Shown: piece by piece, positions 21,610 to 31,200 of the stretch
Layout of the letters: each line of letters begins with the position of its first letter
Position numbering within the stretch: the stretch's first letter is position 1
Notes under the pieces: model-generated
The model's database searches: none
Seen by the model: the letters and a program-made list of their open reading frames with translations, nothing else
Told to the model about the DNA's origin: nothing
Translations under genes and position numbers: made by a program
Virus record (IMG/VR): IMGVR_UViG_3300042569_000357
Coordinates: 1 to 42,799 of that record
DNA from: a virus
DNA length: 42,799 bases
Reading direction: 5' to 3' (one strand)

Positions 21610-22574
21610 GAGCTATAGTCCTCCATATATATTGTAGCATCAAAAACTTTTCCAGAAGAGACCATTTGAACCTCTATTTCGTAATCTGCCTTAATGTTAA
21701 CCACATCAATTATAACATTTTCTGTAGCTGAATCAATGTATGCAACCAGGGGCGGTAGTTCATTTGTCGTTTGCTGTATGTGATTTTCTAGCTTGATTGG
21801 AAAATTCTTAAAGTACGAGTCCGCAGAATCTGGCATCTTTACCATATTTTGTGGATTATAATCAATAGCTAACTGAGAAATGTTTTTTATTGGTCTGTAG
21901 ACTATGTTCTGTCCATTGACTGTATCATGTCTAACTAGACTAATTAGCTCTAATCCCCCAATTTTTTCTAAAGTTAATTTAAGTATTAGATCAACTGGCA
22001 AGTCGTTTATATCAATTAAAACATCTGATGGCGTTGCGTACTTAACTGGCTCCCTTGCAGAAACCACTAGGGGTTTAGGCATTCTAGCAATTGCTTCTTG
22101 CCTTGCTTGCTCTGCAGCTGCTGCCGCAGCTTGCCTATCTCTTTCTTCTTGCTCGGCTCTTTTTCTATTTGCTTCGTCTATAGCTGCCTGAGCTGCTGCA
22201 TTTGCAGCTGCCTGAGCTGCTGCCTGGGCTGCTGCATTTGCTGCTGCCTGAGCTGCTGCATCTGCTGCTGCCTGAGCTGCTGCCTGGGCTGCTGCATTTG
22301 ATGATGTTGTATTTGCTGCTTCCTGAGCTGCTTTGGCTGCTGTTAGCCTATTTTGAGCAGATGTCACAGCCCCGAGATAAAATTTTCTATCGCTAGAATC
22401 TTGAGTCTTTTTTGCAACGTAAGCCGCTTCTGCACGTTCTATGGATCTTTTGTTTTTTGATGCTATGGCACTGTCAAGTGCAGCTTTAAGAGATGATAAA
22501 GGGGCGTCAAATCTTCTTAATTGAGCTTGAGCATTATCAAGCATTTGCTGTGCTGCGGCAACTTCTGCACTCAT
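21606..22574 (-). CDS. tail protein with Ala-rich repeat helix
   Basis: At 322 residues, an N-terminal helical region (1-~85) has heptad-like alternation. About ten 4-residue repeats of Ala-Ala-Ala-X (X = Gln, Asn or Asp, residues ~92-131) follow, then a charged segment (DEANRKRAEQEERDRQ), and a C-terminal beta domain from residue ~170 (PSDVLIDINDLPVDLILKL). The repeats would form a long helix with a polar stripe every fourth residue, a rod or spacer. GAGGTG precedes the ATG. It lies among tail-tip genes and probably forms a fibre shaft. The 12-base DNA repeats could change in number by slippage without breaking the frame. Confidence 0.7.
   Translation of the reverse strand: MSAEVAAAQQMLDNAQAQLRRFDAPLSSLKAALDSAIASKNKRSIERAEAAYVAKKTQDSSDRKFYLGAVTSAQNRLTAAKAAQEAANTTSSNAAAQAAAQAAADAAAQAAANAAAQAAAQAAANAAAQAAIDEANRKRAEQEERDRQAAAAAAEQARQEAIARMPKPLVVSAREPVKYATPSDVLIDINDLPVDLILKLTLEKIGGLELISLVRHDTVNGQNIVYRPIKNISQLAIDYNPQNMVKMPDSADSYFKNFPIKLENHIQQTTNELPPLVAYIDSATENVIIDVVNIKADYEIEVQMVSSGKVFDATIYMEDYSS
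22182..22300 (-). repeat. 12-base in-frame tandem repeats (Ala-Ala-Ala-Gln/Asn/Asp)
   Basis: About ten degenerate copies of a GCTGCTGC-type dodecamer, each encoding three Ala and one Gln, Asn or Asp. A longer-range pattern (Q Q D Q N / Q Q N Q) hints at duplication of a block of several units. It lies entirely inside the Ala-rich tail protein. Confidence 0.85.
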
Positions 22575-22576
22575 TT

Positions 22577-25500
22577 TTACACCTCACTCAAATATAAACT
22601 CATGCTTGGTCCAGAGCTATCTTTTTTATAATCTATGCTATAAACAACAAATCTTTTTTCTGGATCAAAAGTTACTTCATCAGAACTATCAGAATAGTCT
22701 ATGGACACGATATCTCCTAGCTGTATTGTTGGGTTAGCAAAAATGCTAACGCCTACGGACCTTCTCGGTTTCATAATTTTTGATATTAACCATTTCATTA
22801 AGTTGTTAGCTGCATCAGCACTTTGTATATATATAGAGTCCAACAAAAACTGATTTCTTCCATATGTTATTCTACTAGATTTAATGTCATTATACAATTC
22901 TTTTTGTGTTCCTGGAGACAGGATGGTTAGGTCTTCTTTTAGTTGTGGATTTGAAAAGTTTGAAGTTTTTTCAAAATAATTATCAACAGTTAAATCATAG
23001 CGAGAATCTTGAGTAAATGTTATTCCTTGAATTCTTAAGTAGTTTCCAACTGTTTCATCTAAGAATAAGAATGTGTCTGTAGCGTTAAAGATTAAGAACT
23101 CTGCACCATATGCTCCAGCAAAGAATCCAGAAACCGTGTATCCACGAAGCTTGTTAAATGTTGGAGATATTGATGCGTATAAGGCTGGATAAGCCTTGTC
23201 ATACTTTACATTAAAGTATGCCATCTCCCTAAAGATACTGCCGAACTCTTCATAAAACATGTTATATTTTGGTGGCTGAGATGGGTCTATTCCAGAAAGG
23301 TATGTAGGTTGAACAATACCATTGATCGAATATTTCCTAAATGCTTCATTAGATGATATGTCAGATTTGTTTGTAAAAATTTCATTTGCAATTGGGCCCA
23401 GAGAAACGTCAGAGTTTTGACTATAGTTGTTAGTTAAAGCATAAACATTTTCAAACATGCAGTGAGACGCTCCACGAACAAACAGTGCCACATTGTTTAC
23501 ATTATTTAGGGGGAGTGGGTCTGGATCGTCAACTACCGCTATCTGAGTATCATTTAGGTATAAGAAAAATCTTCTAGAATTTCCTACTGGTTGATACTCT
23601 ATAGCTAGATCATAAACAGTTGTCAGCTCTTCAGCCACTACCCTTGACTGGCCAGCAAAGTTTCCATCATCAACAATAATAGAGGATAGACCGCTCCAAA
23701 GCTTAACTGGTATTCCGTCTTCATCTCTTGTCAAAACCCATTTTGAGTTTTCTGATCCTGGCGTTGTTAGCGTATAATATCCATTTTGAGAAGGATCTTT
23801 TTGTCCAATTAAAGAAACTCTTTGACCAACTTGAACAATGGATGGTGCTATTCCTCCAGACGGCAGGATAAGTTCTCCATCCTGAGAAGCTGTTATAGTA
23901 GTAGGCGTTGCGGCACCAGGCAAGTTATTGTCTAGGGTCAGGCTTGTTGCTGTTGGCGTTGGGTCTTTTGTCGGATCTCTTAGAGGAGTCTGAATGTCAT
24001 AGCTTGTGTTTTTTAATATTTTATAGAAAAATACATTAGCCACTCCGTCTAAGTCAAAGGTAGAAGGAAGCAGCGATATGTTTTCGGTCTGATTGATTCC
24101 AGTGGTGTCTTCAACTGTAAATCCAAATCCAGATATGGTTACTGCTGCTGATGTTGCCCCAGTTACGGTCCAGGTTCCGAGTGCATATGTAGGCAGATTT
24201 ACAGGACTAGAGCTAGCTGGCTTTCCAGAATCAAGAATAATTTTAGATCCGACTGGGTAGCTTTTACTTGCTGAGCTAACGTACACAACAGCAGAGTTAG
24301 AGCTAGTGGCGTTAAATCGTGTAACATTTTTTCTAACTCTAGAGCTATTTAGCTTATACTTATCTATATTTTTTTCTGATAAAGCTGCTATCTCAAAGTA
24401 GTATCCGTTGTTATTTTCTGGATTTAAAAGTGTCGCAATTCCACCGCTTCCACCAGAAATAGTTTTATTTTCATCTGGGGTTGTGGTTTCCACATTAAAG
24501 TATGTTGTTGCTCCTGAAGCATTCTGAATTGACTTATCATTGTTTTCAATTTTTCCGATAATTCTCATTCTTGTTCCAAAATGTTTAAAAGAATTATTTA
24601 ATGGTTTATTTACGTAAGAAATAAAATCTATTGGAGAATCTTCTGAAGAAAACGATGGTCCATTAAATACCAGGGCTGATGCCTGAACAGTTTCTGATGT
24701 AGAGGAAAGCTGATTCTTGCTAGATAGCTCTTCGTTGTGAGAAAAAGATAGATAGTTTTTTATTACGCTAGACCTTGAAGACTGAGTAGCTAAAGACTTT
24801 CCTACTCCAGCTGATCCTGTGCTAATGTCCCCAGTAAATGCAAAATTTCCAAACAAGTAGTTTGACTTCATTTTACATCCATAAACATTGTCGTTGCTTG
24901 TCCACTCAGGGCTTAGTCCTGCAACGTGAGGCACGATCTTTGTACCAAATTGTTCTCTGCCGTGTTTAGCTACCTCACCGTTGGACATTCTGGTTATGCC
25001 ATTAAAAGTTTCGTAGTTTGGCTCTGCATAAATTCTTACACGTCCAGTTGGATAGATTTTTCCATTAAATGATAGCTTAGAGAAATAGTCTTCGTATTCT
25101 TGTGGACTTGTTATCCAAACGTTTCCTCCAGTAAAAGTAGATCCTGTTACGCTTGATGGCAAAACCGAAACGTTATACTCTACTGCATCATACCTTATAA
25201 CTTCTCCAGCAGAATAAAAATATCCATTGTATCTTCCGATAAACAAAACTCCATCTCCAAAGTCAATAATGTTATTGACAATTTCATGATTTACGACCCT
25301 AGGTATTTGATCATTCAAATCTGAGTTCAATGGAATAGCTGCTAATGCGTATTTGTTTCCAGTTGCTGTTTGTCCATTTGTAGGCTTTATATTTTCTGTT
25401 CCTGAAACTTCCCAAAGCAATGCTGGCTTGTATATCCAGGAAATATTTTTATCTGCAACAAAGGCTTGCTTTAGAGACCCCATAGATTTCTGAATGTACC

Positions 25501-27499
25501 TTGCTATATAACTTATCTTGCCGTCGTTAAAAACATTATTGTCCTCTGAGGCTATATCTATAATATTTTCTTTATCTGGAATGTTTGTATCTTTGTTAGA
25601 GCCGAGCAACACTATATCCGTAGCTCTTTCCTGTTCCGTTGGCAAAGAGTAGTTTCGACTCATCATAACAAAATTATTATATTCATCAAAGTACATTGCT
25701 GTTTGTGTAGCTATAGCAAGATTGTTTAACACTTCTGCAATAGTCTCTTCTGGGGAAACAAAGAAATACGGAATTATTGGATCACTTTCTCCATCCACTC
25801 TTTTGAAGGAATAGTTGCTAAAACCTATGCTATCAAAAATTGTTGCAAGTGCATAAGACAACGAAACATTTGGAATTAAAAGTTCTGGGGCCAGCTGCGA
25901 CTCAAAGTAAAAGAAGAGGTCTCTTAGTGATAATCTAAGCTCTCTTGTTTTAAGATTAGTCTGAGGGAAAGATTCTGAGTATAAAGTTTTTATTGGTACA
26001 TAAAAACTTTTCTTAAATCTGTTATTGTTGTTATCTAAGATTTCAACGTCTGAAATTATCTCATAAAACTTTATTTGAATATTTTTATTTATGTATTTTG
26101 ATACAATACTTCCCTTTCCAGTTTTTGGGTTCCAAACGTTGTTTGGGTTAAAGGACTGGTCATAATCGAATAAGGATAAGTCTCCAGTAGATGCTAGTAA
26201 TTGACCTACTGGTAAACCACTTACCCCTAGGTCCGAAGCATTTTTAGTTACTGAGTATGAGATTGTTTTTTCTGTTAGGTCAACGGCAAGTCTTGGGGAA
26301 AGTTCTATTAGATCAAAGGTTGACCCAAACTTATTCATTGTATCTACGACAAGCCTAATTCCAGAAATAAAAATAAATTCTTCATATCCTAGTACTCCAG
26401 CTTGTGCTGTGCTATATTTTTTAGGAGTCGTAGTGTCAGTTACGAAGTTTGTTAGCTGGTCTACATTTTCATCTACCACATACCACCCATACTCTGGGGT
26501 GAATTCAAGATACCGATCGTTTTCCCAAATATAGTATTTTCCAATATCATTTGAGCTTCTTTTAACCAGGTAAGCCTGGCCGTTTTCATTATTTGGTGGA
26601 AGAATAGTTGTAGAAGCTACAACTCCATTGCTTATAAAGTTTACCCTGAATCTTTCTGGCACAATAAGCCCGTAGCCAACTTCTAGATATCCATCTGTAC
26701 CGATTATTGGCTGGCCATTACTTCGAATAGAATTATTATCAAAAGATATTGCGTCTACCCAAACATTATTTTTTAGATACTGAACCTTCCATTTTACTGG
26801 AGTTGTTTTATTCTGTTCTCCAAATAGTGGGTCTGTAAAGAATCCAGCTGGTCCAGAGAATGGCCCTAGGTCAACACTGCCTACCCCAGTTTGCATTTTT
26901 ACAACAACCCTGTTTACTGGAATTTCTTCCTTGTACACAACATAAGGAGCAACGTCTTCTATGTTATGGTTGTTATTAATAGTATTATTTGCAATTCCAT
27001 ACTCTTTTCCATCTTCAGTTCTATAAGAGGTCCAGTATTTAAAGTTATCGTTTTTGTCTGGCATGTAGTATCTTGGTCTATTAAACATGTCAACATTGCT
27101 ATGATGAAGATATTTTCCAGTAATTCCATACCTAAGTTTATTAATTCCAGATCTAGGTCTAAACTTACCAAAGCAATCTTCCAGGGAAAACAAAAGCTTT
27201 TCTTTTTCTTTTTTGGGTTTAAAGATAACTGGTGTTTGCCCGTCCTCTTTAAATCCTCCATCAACTAGTATGTCTGCATCGGTTGCCCCAGTGTAAAAAT
27301 TTCCTACGTCTTTAGGGTCGTAGATGTTTGGAATTGATCCGTATTTTTGAGTAACTCCTAGTAGAGGTCGGTAGCGATAGTTTCCAATATCAGCGATGTT
27401 TTCAAAAAAATTCATGTTCCATTCAGCAATGACTGCAGCACGAGATTTGATTGTTGAAGATGTTTTTAAATGATCGCCTAACTCTTTGCTGTCAAACAT
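22577..27499 (-). CDS. large tail-tip / baseplate hub protein
   Basis: A 1640-residue protein, second in size only to the tape measure. It is beta-rich with many Asn, Asp and aromatic residues. The start (HLKTSSTIKSRAAVIAEWNMN) and the end (ANPTIQLGDIVSIDYSDSSDEVTFDPEKRFVVYSIDY) match the style of actinophage minor tail proteins whose termini form hub-like domains. The centre (about residues 990-1400) has a likely LamG/jelly-roll segment (FYLNDTQIAVVDD, NNVALFVRGA). Several regions of short repeated beta strands suggest multiple Ig- or lectin-like domains. No peptidase or lysozyme motif was found. AGAGG precedes the ATG. It would sit at the tail end and contact the host envelope. No precise family is claimed. 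Confidence 0.7.
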   Translation of the reverse strand: MFDSKELGDHLKTSSTIKSRAAVIAEWNMNFFENIADIGNYRYRPLLGVTQKYGSIPNIYDPKDVGNFYTGATDADILVDGGFKEDGQTPVIFKPKKEKEKLLFSLEDCFGKFRPRSGINKLRYGITGKYLHHSNVDMFNRPRYYMPDKNDNFKYWTSYRTEDGKEYGIANNTINNNHNIEDVAPYVVYKEEIPVNRVVVKMQTGVGSVDLGPFSGPAGFFTDPLFGEQNKTTPVKWKVQYLKNNVWVDAISFDNNSIRSNGQPIIGTDGYLEVGYGLIVPERFRVNFISNGVVASTTILPPNNENGQAYLVKRSSNDIGKYYIWENDRYLEFTPEYGWYVVDENVDQLTNFVTDTTTPKKYSTAQAGVLGYEEFIFISGIRLVVDTMNKFGSTFDLIELSPRLAVDLTEKTISYSVTKNASDLGVSGLPVGQLLASTGDLSLFDYDQSFNPNNVWNPKTGKGSIVSKYINKNIQIKFYEIISDVEILDNNNNRFKKSFYVPIKTLYSESFPQTNLKTRELRLSLRDLFFYFESQLAPELLIPNVSLSYALATIFDSIGFSNYSFKRVDGESDPIIPYFFVSPEETIAEVLNNLAIATQTAMYFDEYNNFVMMSRNYSLPTEQERATDIVLLGSNKDTNIPDKENIIDIASEDNNVFNDGKISYIARYIQKSMGSLKQAFVADKNISWIYKPALLWEVSGTENIKPTNGQTATGNKYALAAIPLNSDLNDQIPRVVNHEIVNNIIDFGDGVLFIGRYNGYFYSAGEVIRYDAVEYNVSVLPSSVTGSTFTGGNVWITSPQEYEDYFSKLSFNGKIYPTGRVRIYAEPNYETFNGITRMSNGEVAKHGREQFGTKIVPHVAGLSPEWTSNDNVYGCKMKSNYLFGNFAFTGDISTGSAGVGKSLATQSSRSSVIKNYLSFSHNEELSSKNQLSSTSETVQASALVFNGPSFSSEDSPIDFISYVNKPLNNSFKHFGTRMRIIGKIENNDKSIQNASGATTYFNVETTTPDENKTISGGSGGIATLLNPENNNGYYFEIAALSEKNIDKYKLNSSRVRKNVTRFNATSSNSAVVYVSSASKSYPVGSKIILDSGKPASSSPVNLPTYALGTWTVTGATSAAVTISGFGFTVEDTTGINQTENISLLPSTFDLDGVANVFFYKILKNTSYDIQTPLRDPTKDPTPTATSLTLDNNLPGAATPTTITASQDGELILPSGGIAPSIVQVGQRVSLIGQKDPSQNGYYTLTTPGSENSKWVLTRDEDGIPVKLWSGLSSIIVDDGNFAGQSRVVAEELTTVYDLAIEYQPVGNSRRFFLYLNDTQIAVVDDPDPLPLNNVNNVALFVRGASHCMFENVYALTNNYSQNSDVSLGPIANEIFTNKSDISSNEAFRKYSINGIVQPTYLSGIDPSQPPKYNMFYEEFGSIFREMAYFNVKYDKAYPALYASISPTFNKLRGYTVSGFFAGAYGAEFLIFNATDTFLFLDETVGNYLRIQGITFTQDSRYDLTVDNYFEKTSNFSNPQLKEDLTILSPGTQKELYNDIKSSRITYGRNQFLLDSIYIQSADAANNLMKWLISKIMKPRRSVGVSIFANPTIQLGDIVSIDYSDSSDEVTFDPEKRFVVYSIDYKKDSSGPSMSLYLSEV

Positions 27500-28267
27500 T
27501 TAAACCTCTTCTAGACTTACGCTAATATTCCATAAATCATGATTAGAGCTACCACGTTTTTCAACTGAGTATGTAAAGCTAGAAATATACATTTCAATAA
27601 TTTCATTGTACTGTTTTAATCTAGAATATTTTTCTGGGTCATTATTAGAAAATTCTGTATACTTATCGTAAGCAAGGTATACATAAAAAGACCCTTTGTA
27701 AGAATTGTACCAGTCTAGTATTTCTAGACCACCTGCTCCGCCGTCAGACGTAAACTGCTGATCTTTGTAGTATGGAGAGCCGCTGAATTGCTCTACAATC
27801 TTTTTTGGTGTTAGGGAATTGTTGTCGTGATCTATTTCTCTAACCAGAAGCTTGTCTGGTGTTGATGGATTCTTATCGTGGTCTACAGATTCTACTAAGC
27901 CTTCCGCTTTTCCAAACTCATTAAATCCTGGAAAGTTTGAAAAAGATCTAGATGGTAGCATAGTCCAGGATGTGGAAAGCTCTATCTTATCTGCAACATG
28001 ATAAGACCTCATTCTTCCATTTATCATTCTTTCTCTTTTTTCAATCCTTAATGAATTAAATTGCAAGGAAGATCTGTTGTCATCTGATAATATTAAAAAC
28101 TCACCAATTAGTTCTTCTTCTGTTGCATCTGTAGGTCTAATTTGACCAACTTCAAATCCTGAAGGAATATACAAGCCTTGCTCAGAAATACCTGGATTAT
28201 TTGCCCAAAGCATAGCTTGTGGACGACCGTATTTTTTTCTATTAGTCATGTATGCATTAGTTGCCAT
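27500..28267 (-). CDS. distal tail-like minor tail protein
   Basis: This 255-residue protein is encoded directly after the tape measure (one-base overlap), the usual place for a distal tail protein. It is beta-rich, with SLRIEKRERMINGRMRSYHVADKIELSTSWTMLP and a C-terminal strand pair (IEMYISSFTYSVEKRG, NISVSLEEV) compatible with a distal-tail-protein ring fold. About residues 123-156 there is a 17-residue tandem duplication with a DHDxNxxTPxK core, a possible metal-binding loop. The ATG follows AGG. Role in joining the tail tube to the tip is inferred from gene order. Confidence 0.65.
   Translation of the reverse strand: MATNAYMTNRKKYGRPQAMLWANNPGISEQGLYIPSGFEVGQIRPTDATEEELIGEFLILSDDNRSSLQFNSLRIEKRERMINGRMRSYHVADKIELSTSWTMLPSRSFSNFPGFNEFGKAEGLVESVDHDKNPSTPDKLLVREIDHDNNSLTPKKIVEQFSGSPYYKDQQFTSDGGAGGLEILDWYNSYKGSFYVYLAYDKYTEFSNNDPEKYSRLKQYNEIIEMYISSFTYSVEKRGSSNHDLWNISVSLEEV
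27807..27908 (-). repeat. 51-base (17-codon) tandem duplication
   Basis: Two adjacent copies encode VESVDHDKNPSTPDKLL and VREIDHDNNSLTPKKIV. At the DNA level GGTGTT followed by a similar stretch recurs at 27807 and 27858, 51 bases apart. Both copies keep D-H-D-x-N and T-P-x-K. Confidence 0.8.
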
Positions 28268-31200
28268 CAGAACCTATTGCTCCTTATTCTTTGAGAATCA
28301 ATGTTGCGAATCTGCCCCATTACAGTTTGTGCAATTGCGTTAGGGTCTGACTGAGAAGCAACATTTACGCTCAAGTTATAATTATACACTGAACTGGAAG
28401 ATATTGGGGTAACTTGACTTGATATTACAGAACCCTGGCTAATTGAAACTGGAGAAACTTGAGTATTAAAGCTTGGAGAGCTAAAGTTTTGTGCAGTAGG
28501 CCCCCCTGAGAATGATCCCGCTGAGAATGAGCCAGAGTTAATACTATCAAACAGCTTGGTTCCAAGTTCTTTGACTCTTTGAGATTTTACAACATATTCT
28601 CCTGGAGAAAGCATTGCTGGAATTGTGTCTGTGCCCCTGCTTACTAGGCCTCCATTAGCAAAGTATCTTGGCATCCATTCTGAACGATTTTGGTAGCCAC
28701 CAAGGCCAGGTACGCTTTGACGATATGATGGAGTAAGATCAGGTCTTCCTTCACGAATTAAACCATCTATCATTTCTCTATTGTAGTCTTTACCTTTTAA
28801 TTGCTGGAATCCAGTTTTTGCTCTTATACCTTGACCAATATCAAAGTGATAGATTTTCTGACCCGTTGCTCTATCGGTTGTTACTCTCACAAGCTTCATG
28901 TTTTGACCTCTTGCAAGAAGTCCATCTACTACGTTAGAAGCTGGCGTTGGAAGTATTTTATTTATGTCTTCTACACCTGGAATGTCTGACTTTACGTTAA
29001 ACTTATACAATGGGTAAAGCGGTAATCCATTACCTCCACGTCTTCCTCCAGTTTGAACAGTTCCTTTAGCCATTCCCTCTAAAAACTCTTTACTTGAAGC
29101 AGTTGTAACTGACATAAACCTATCTAGGGTAACTGACTGACCTGGTTTTAAAAGTTTTAAAATTTCAGCATCTGACTCATTGGCCACTCTAACTAGAGGA
29201 GTTCCCTTTGAAATTCCAAGACTATTAGATTTAATTATATTGTCAATGAAGGCTCTGTTGCGATCATAGCTACCAAACAATGTGTGTGCAGCGTTGCGAA
29301 CATAGCCATCCATTGTTGCTATTTCATCTGGGTCTTTAAGAACTTGGGGATTTGGGTTACGCTTAAAGTTTATAAAGTTTTTTAATGCAGATGTATTCTT
29401 GGTTGCTTGTGTTACAGCTTTAACTCCTGTTGAAACACCCCTTCCTCCAGGAATAAAGTTTAATGCTCCCAGTCCAAGAACCATAGCGTCTGCTGATGTA
29501 GCTTTTCCTTGACCTACATTTATTAGAGATTTTGTAATGTCAATGCCTTCTTTTGCCATTGAAATAAGGGGAGAAATTTTTGCTCCAAAGTCTAAAGCTT
29601 TTTCAAACATAGATGGTTTAGGTGTTGCTGCTGGTGGTGGGGTGTCGTAACCTCTGCCTGATGGTTTTGCAGCTAATGCCCTTCTTTCAGCTGCATCTGC
29701 TGAAATCCTACCTACTGGTTTTGCTGGGGTAGACTTAGAAGATCTACCACCATCTCTCATCATTCCACCCATCTTAAATCCTGGAAGCTCTCCAGAGTTA
29801 ATAGAGTCTAAGAATCTTTGACCAAATTTGTTTACAGAAGCAGCCTTAATTACGTATTCACCATTAGAAAGCATAGCTGGAATTGAATCGGAAGTTCCCG
29901 TTCCTGGTCCAGAAATAAGACCGCCAGCGGCGTACCTGTTTCCGTAGGGATCAAACATTGCCCCTACTCCTATTTCACCGCCCCAAGGTCCGAAAGATGG
30001 GTTCCAAACATCGGGAGGAAGGGATGAAACTGAAAGAGCTATAAGTCTGTCAGCTTCAGCTTTTGTTACTTTTGAAAGAAACTGTGCAAGTCTTCTGTCT
30101 CTTGCATCGGCACCGCCGCTATCTGCCCCAGCAGCCTTTAAGGCTCCAGCCATAACTGGGGGATGAATATTCATTTGTGCTCTAAGTCTTCTTCCGTGAG
30201 AATTTGGTTCTGGGAAGGTAATAGTAGGCTTATCAGGAATAATTTCATCTTCTTCTTTGCCACCATCGTTATAGGTAGTTGCGGGAGGAACCGCACCGTC
30301 AGTAACAGTCTGTACTGTTAGGGTAACAACTTTACTTTGAATTCCTGCCCAAGCATCCTTTACGTCTTGAACAACTGCAAGGGCTTTATCCATATCATCT
30401 TTGTATCCAGCACTGCTTATTCTTGCTAGATCAATACCATTTTTTATGTTTTCCCATTCAGCCTTTGTTCTTCCCAAAACTTTTTCTTCTTCGAGTTTTG
30501 CTTCTAGCTCTAGATCAGCCAGCCTGACTCTTTCTGCTGCTGGCTCCAGAGCACTCTCTTCAATTTCAAGTATTTGATTTGTAAGCTGTTCAATTCTTTC
30601 TTCTATTTCAATTCTGGATAGTCCAGCTTTTCCTCTAATTGATTCAAGTAATGATTGTCTACCCTCGTTAAGTGCGTCAGTCTGACCTGTAAAGTATGAA
30701 GAAGCTGAGCTCTCTCTTACATCTTGAACCGCTCTTGCAGCAGCAGCAAGGTCTCCACGAGTAATTGCTTCTGCTACTGAAAGCTTGCCCTTTTCTTGGT
30801 CTAGTACTTGCTGGTTTGCCTTACGAACCCTCTCTAGTGCCTCTAGCTTTTCATCGTAGGTTTTATTAATAGCATTCTCTTGATCTTCAATACCTCTAAG
30901 ATCTGCATCATAGTCATCAAGCTGGTATCTTATTGCATCTATTTGGTTTTGAGCGTTTTCAATAATTGCTTGGTCATTAGCTATCTTGAATTCGTATTCT
31001 AGAGTTAGCTTTCTTTCTCTAACATCAAAAGATTCCATTGCCCTGTTAAAGCCTTCTTCAAATACATCTTGAAGTCCTTCTGGGGTTAGTCTTGCAGCTT
31101 CTTCCATAGCTGCTTTAGCATTTCTAAGCTCAGCAAGCATTGTGTTAAGCTGATCTCTAGTTACGTTTCCAGTTGCCACTGCAGAAGCTACGGCTGCGTC

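Noticed and set aside
21709-21717. TGTTATAAT extended -10 match inside the Ala-rich tail protein gene
   Set aside because: It is intragenic with no start codon suitably placed downstream. Kept only as a reminder that the word occurs by chance.
22098-22301. Plus-strand Cys/Leu-rich open frame that looks like a membrane or metal-binding peptide
   Set aside because: It is simply the reverse of the Ala-rich GCTGCT repeats and has no independent support.
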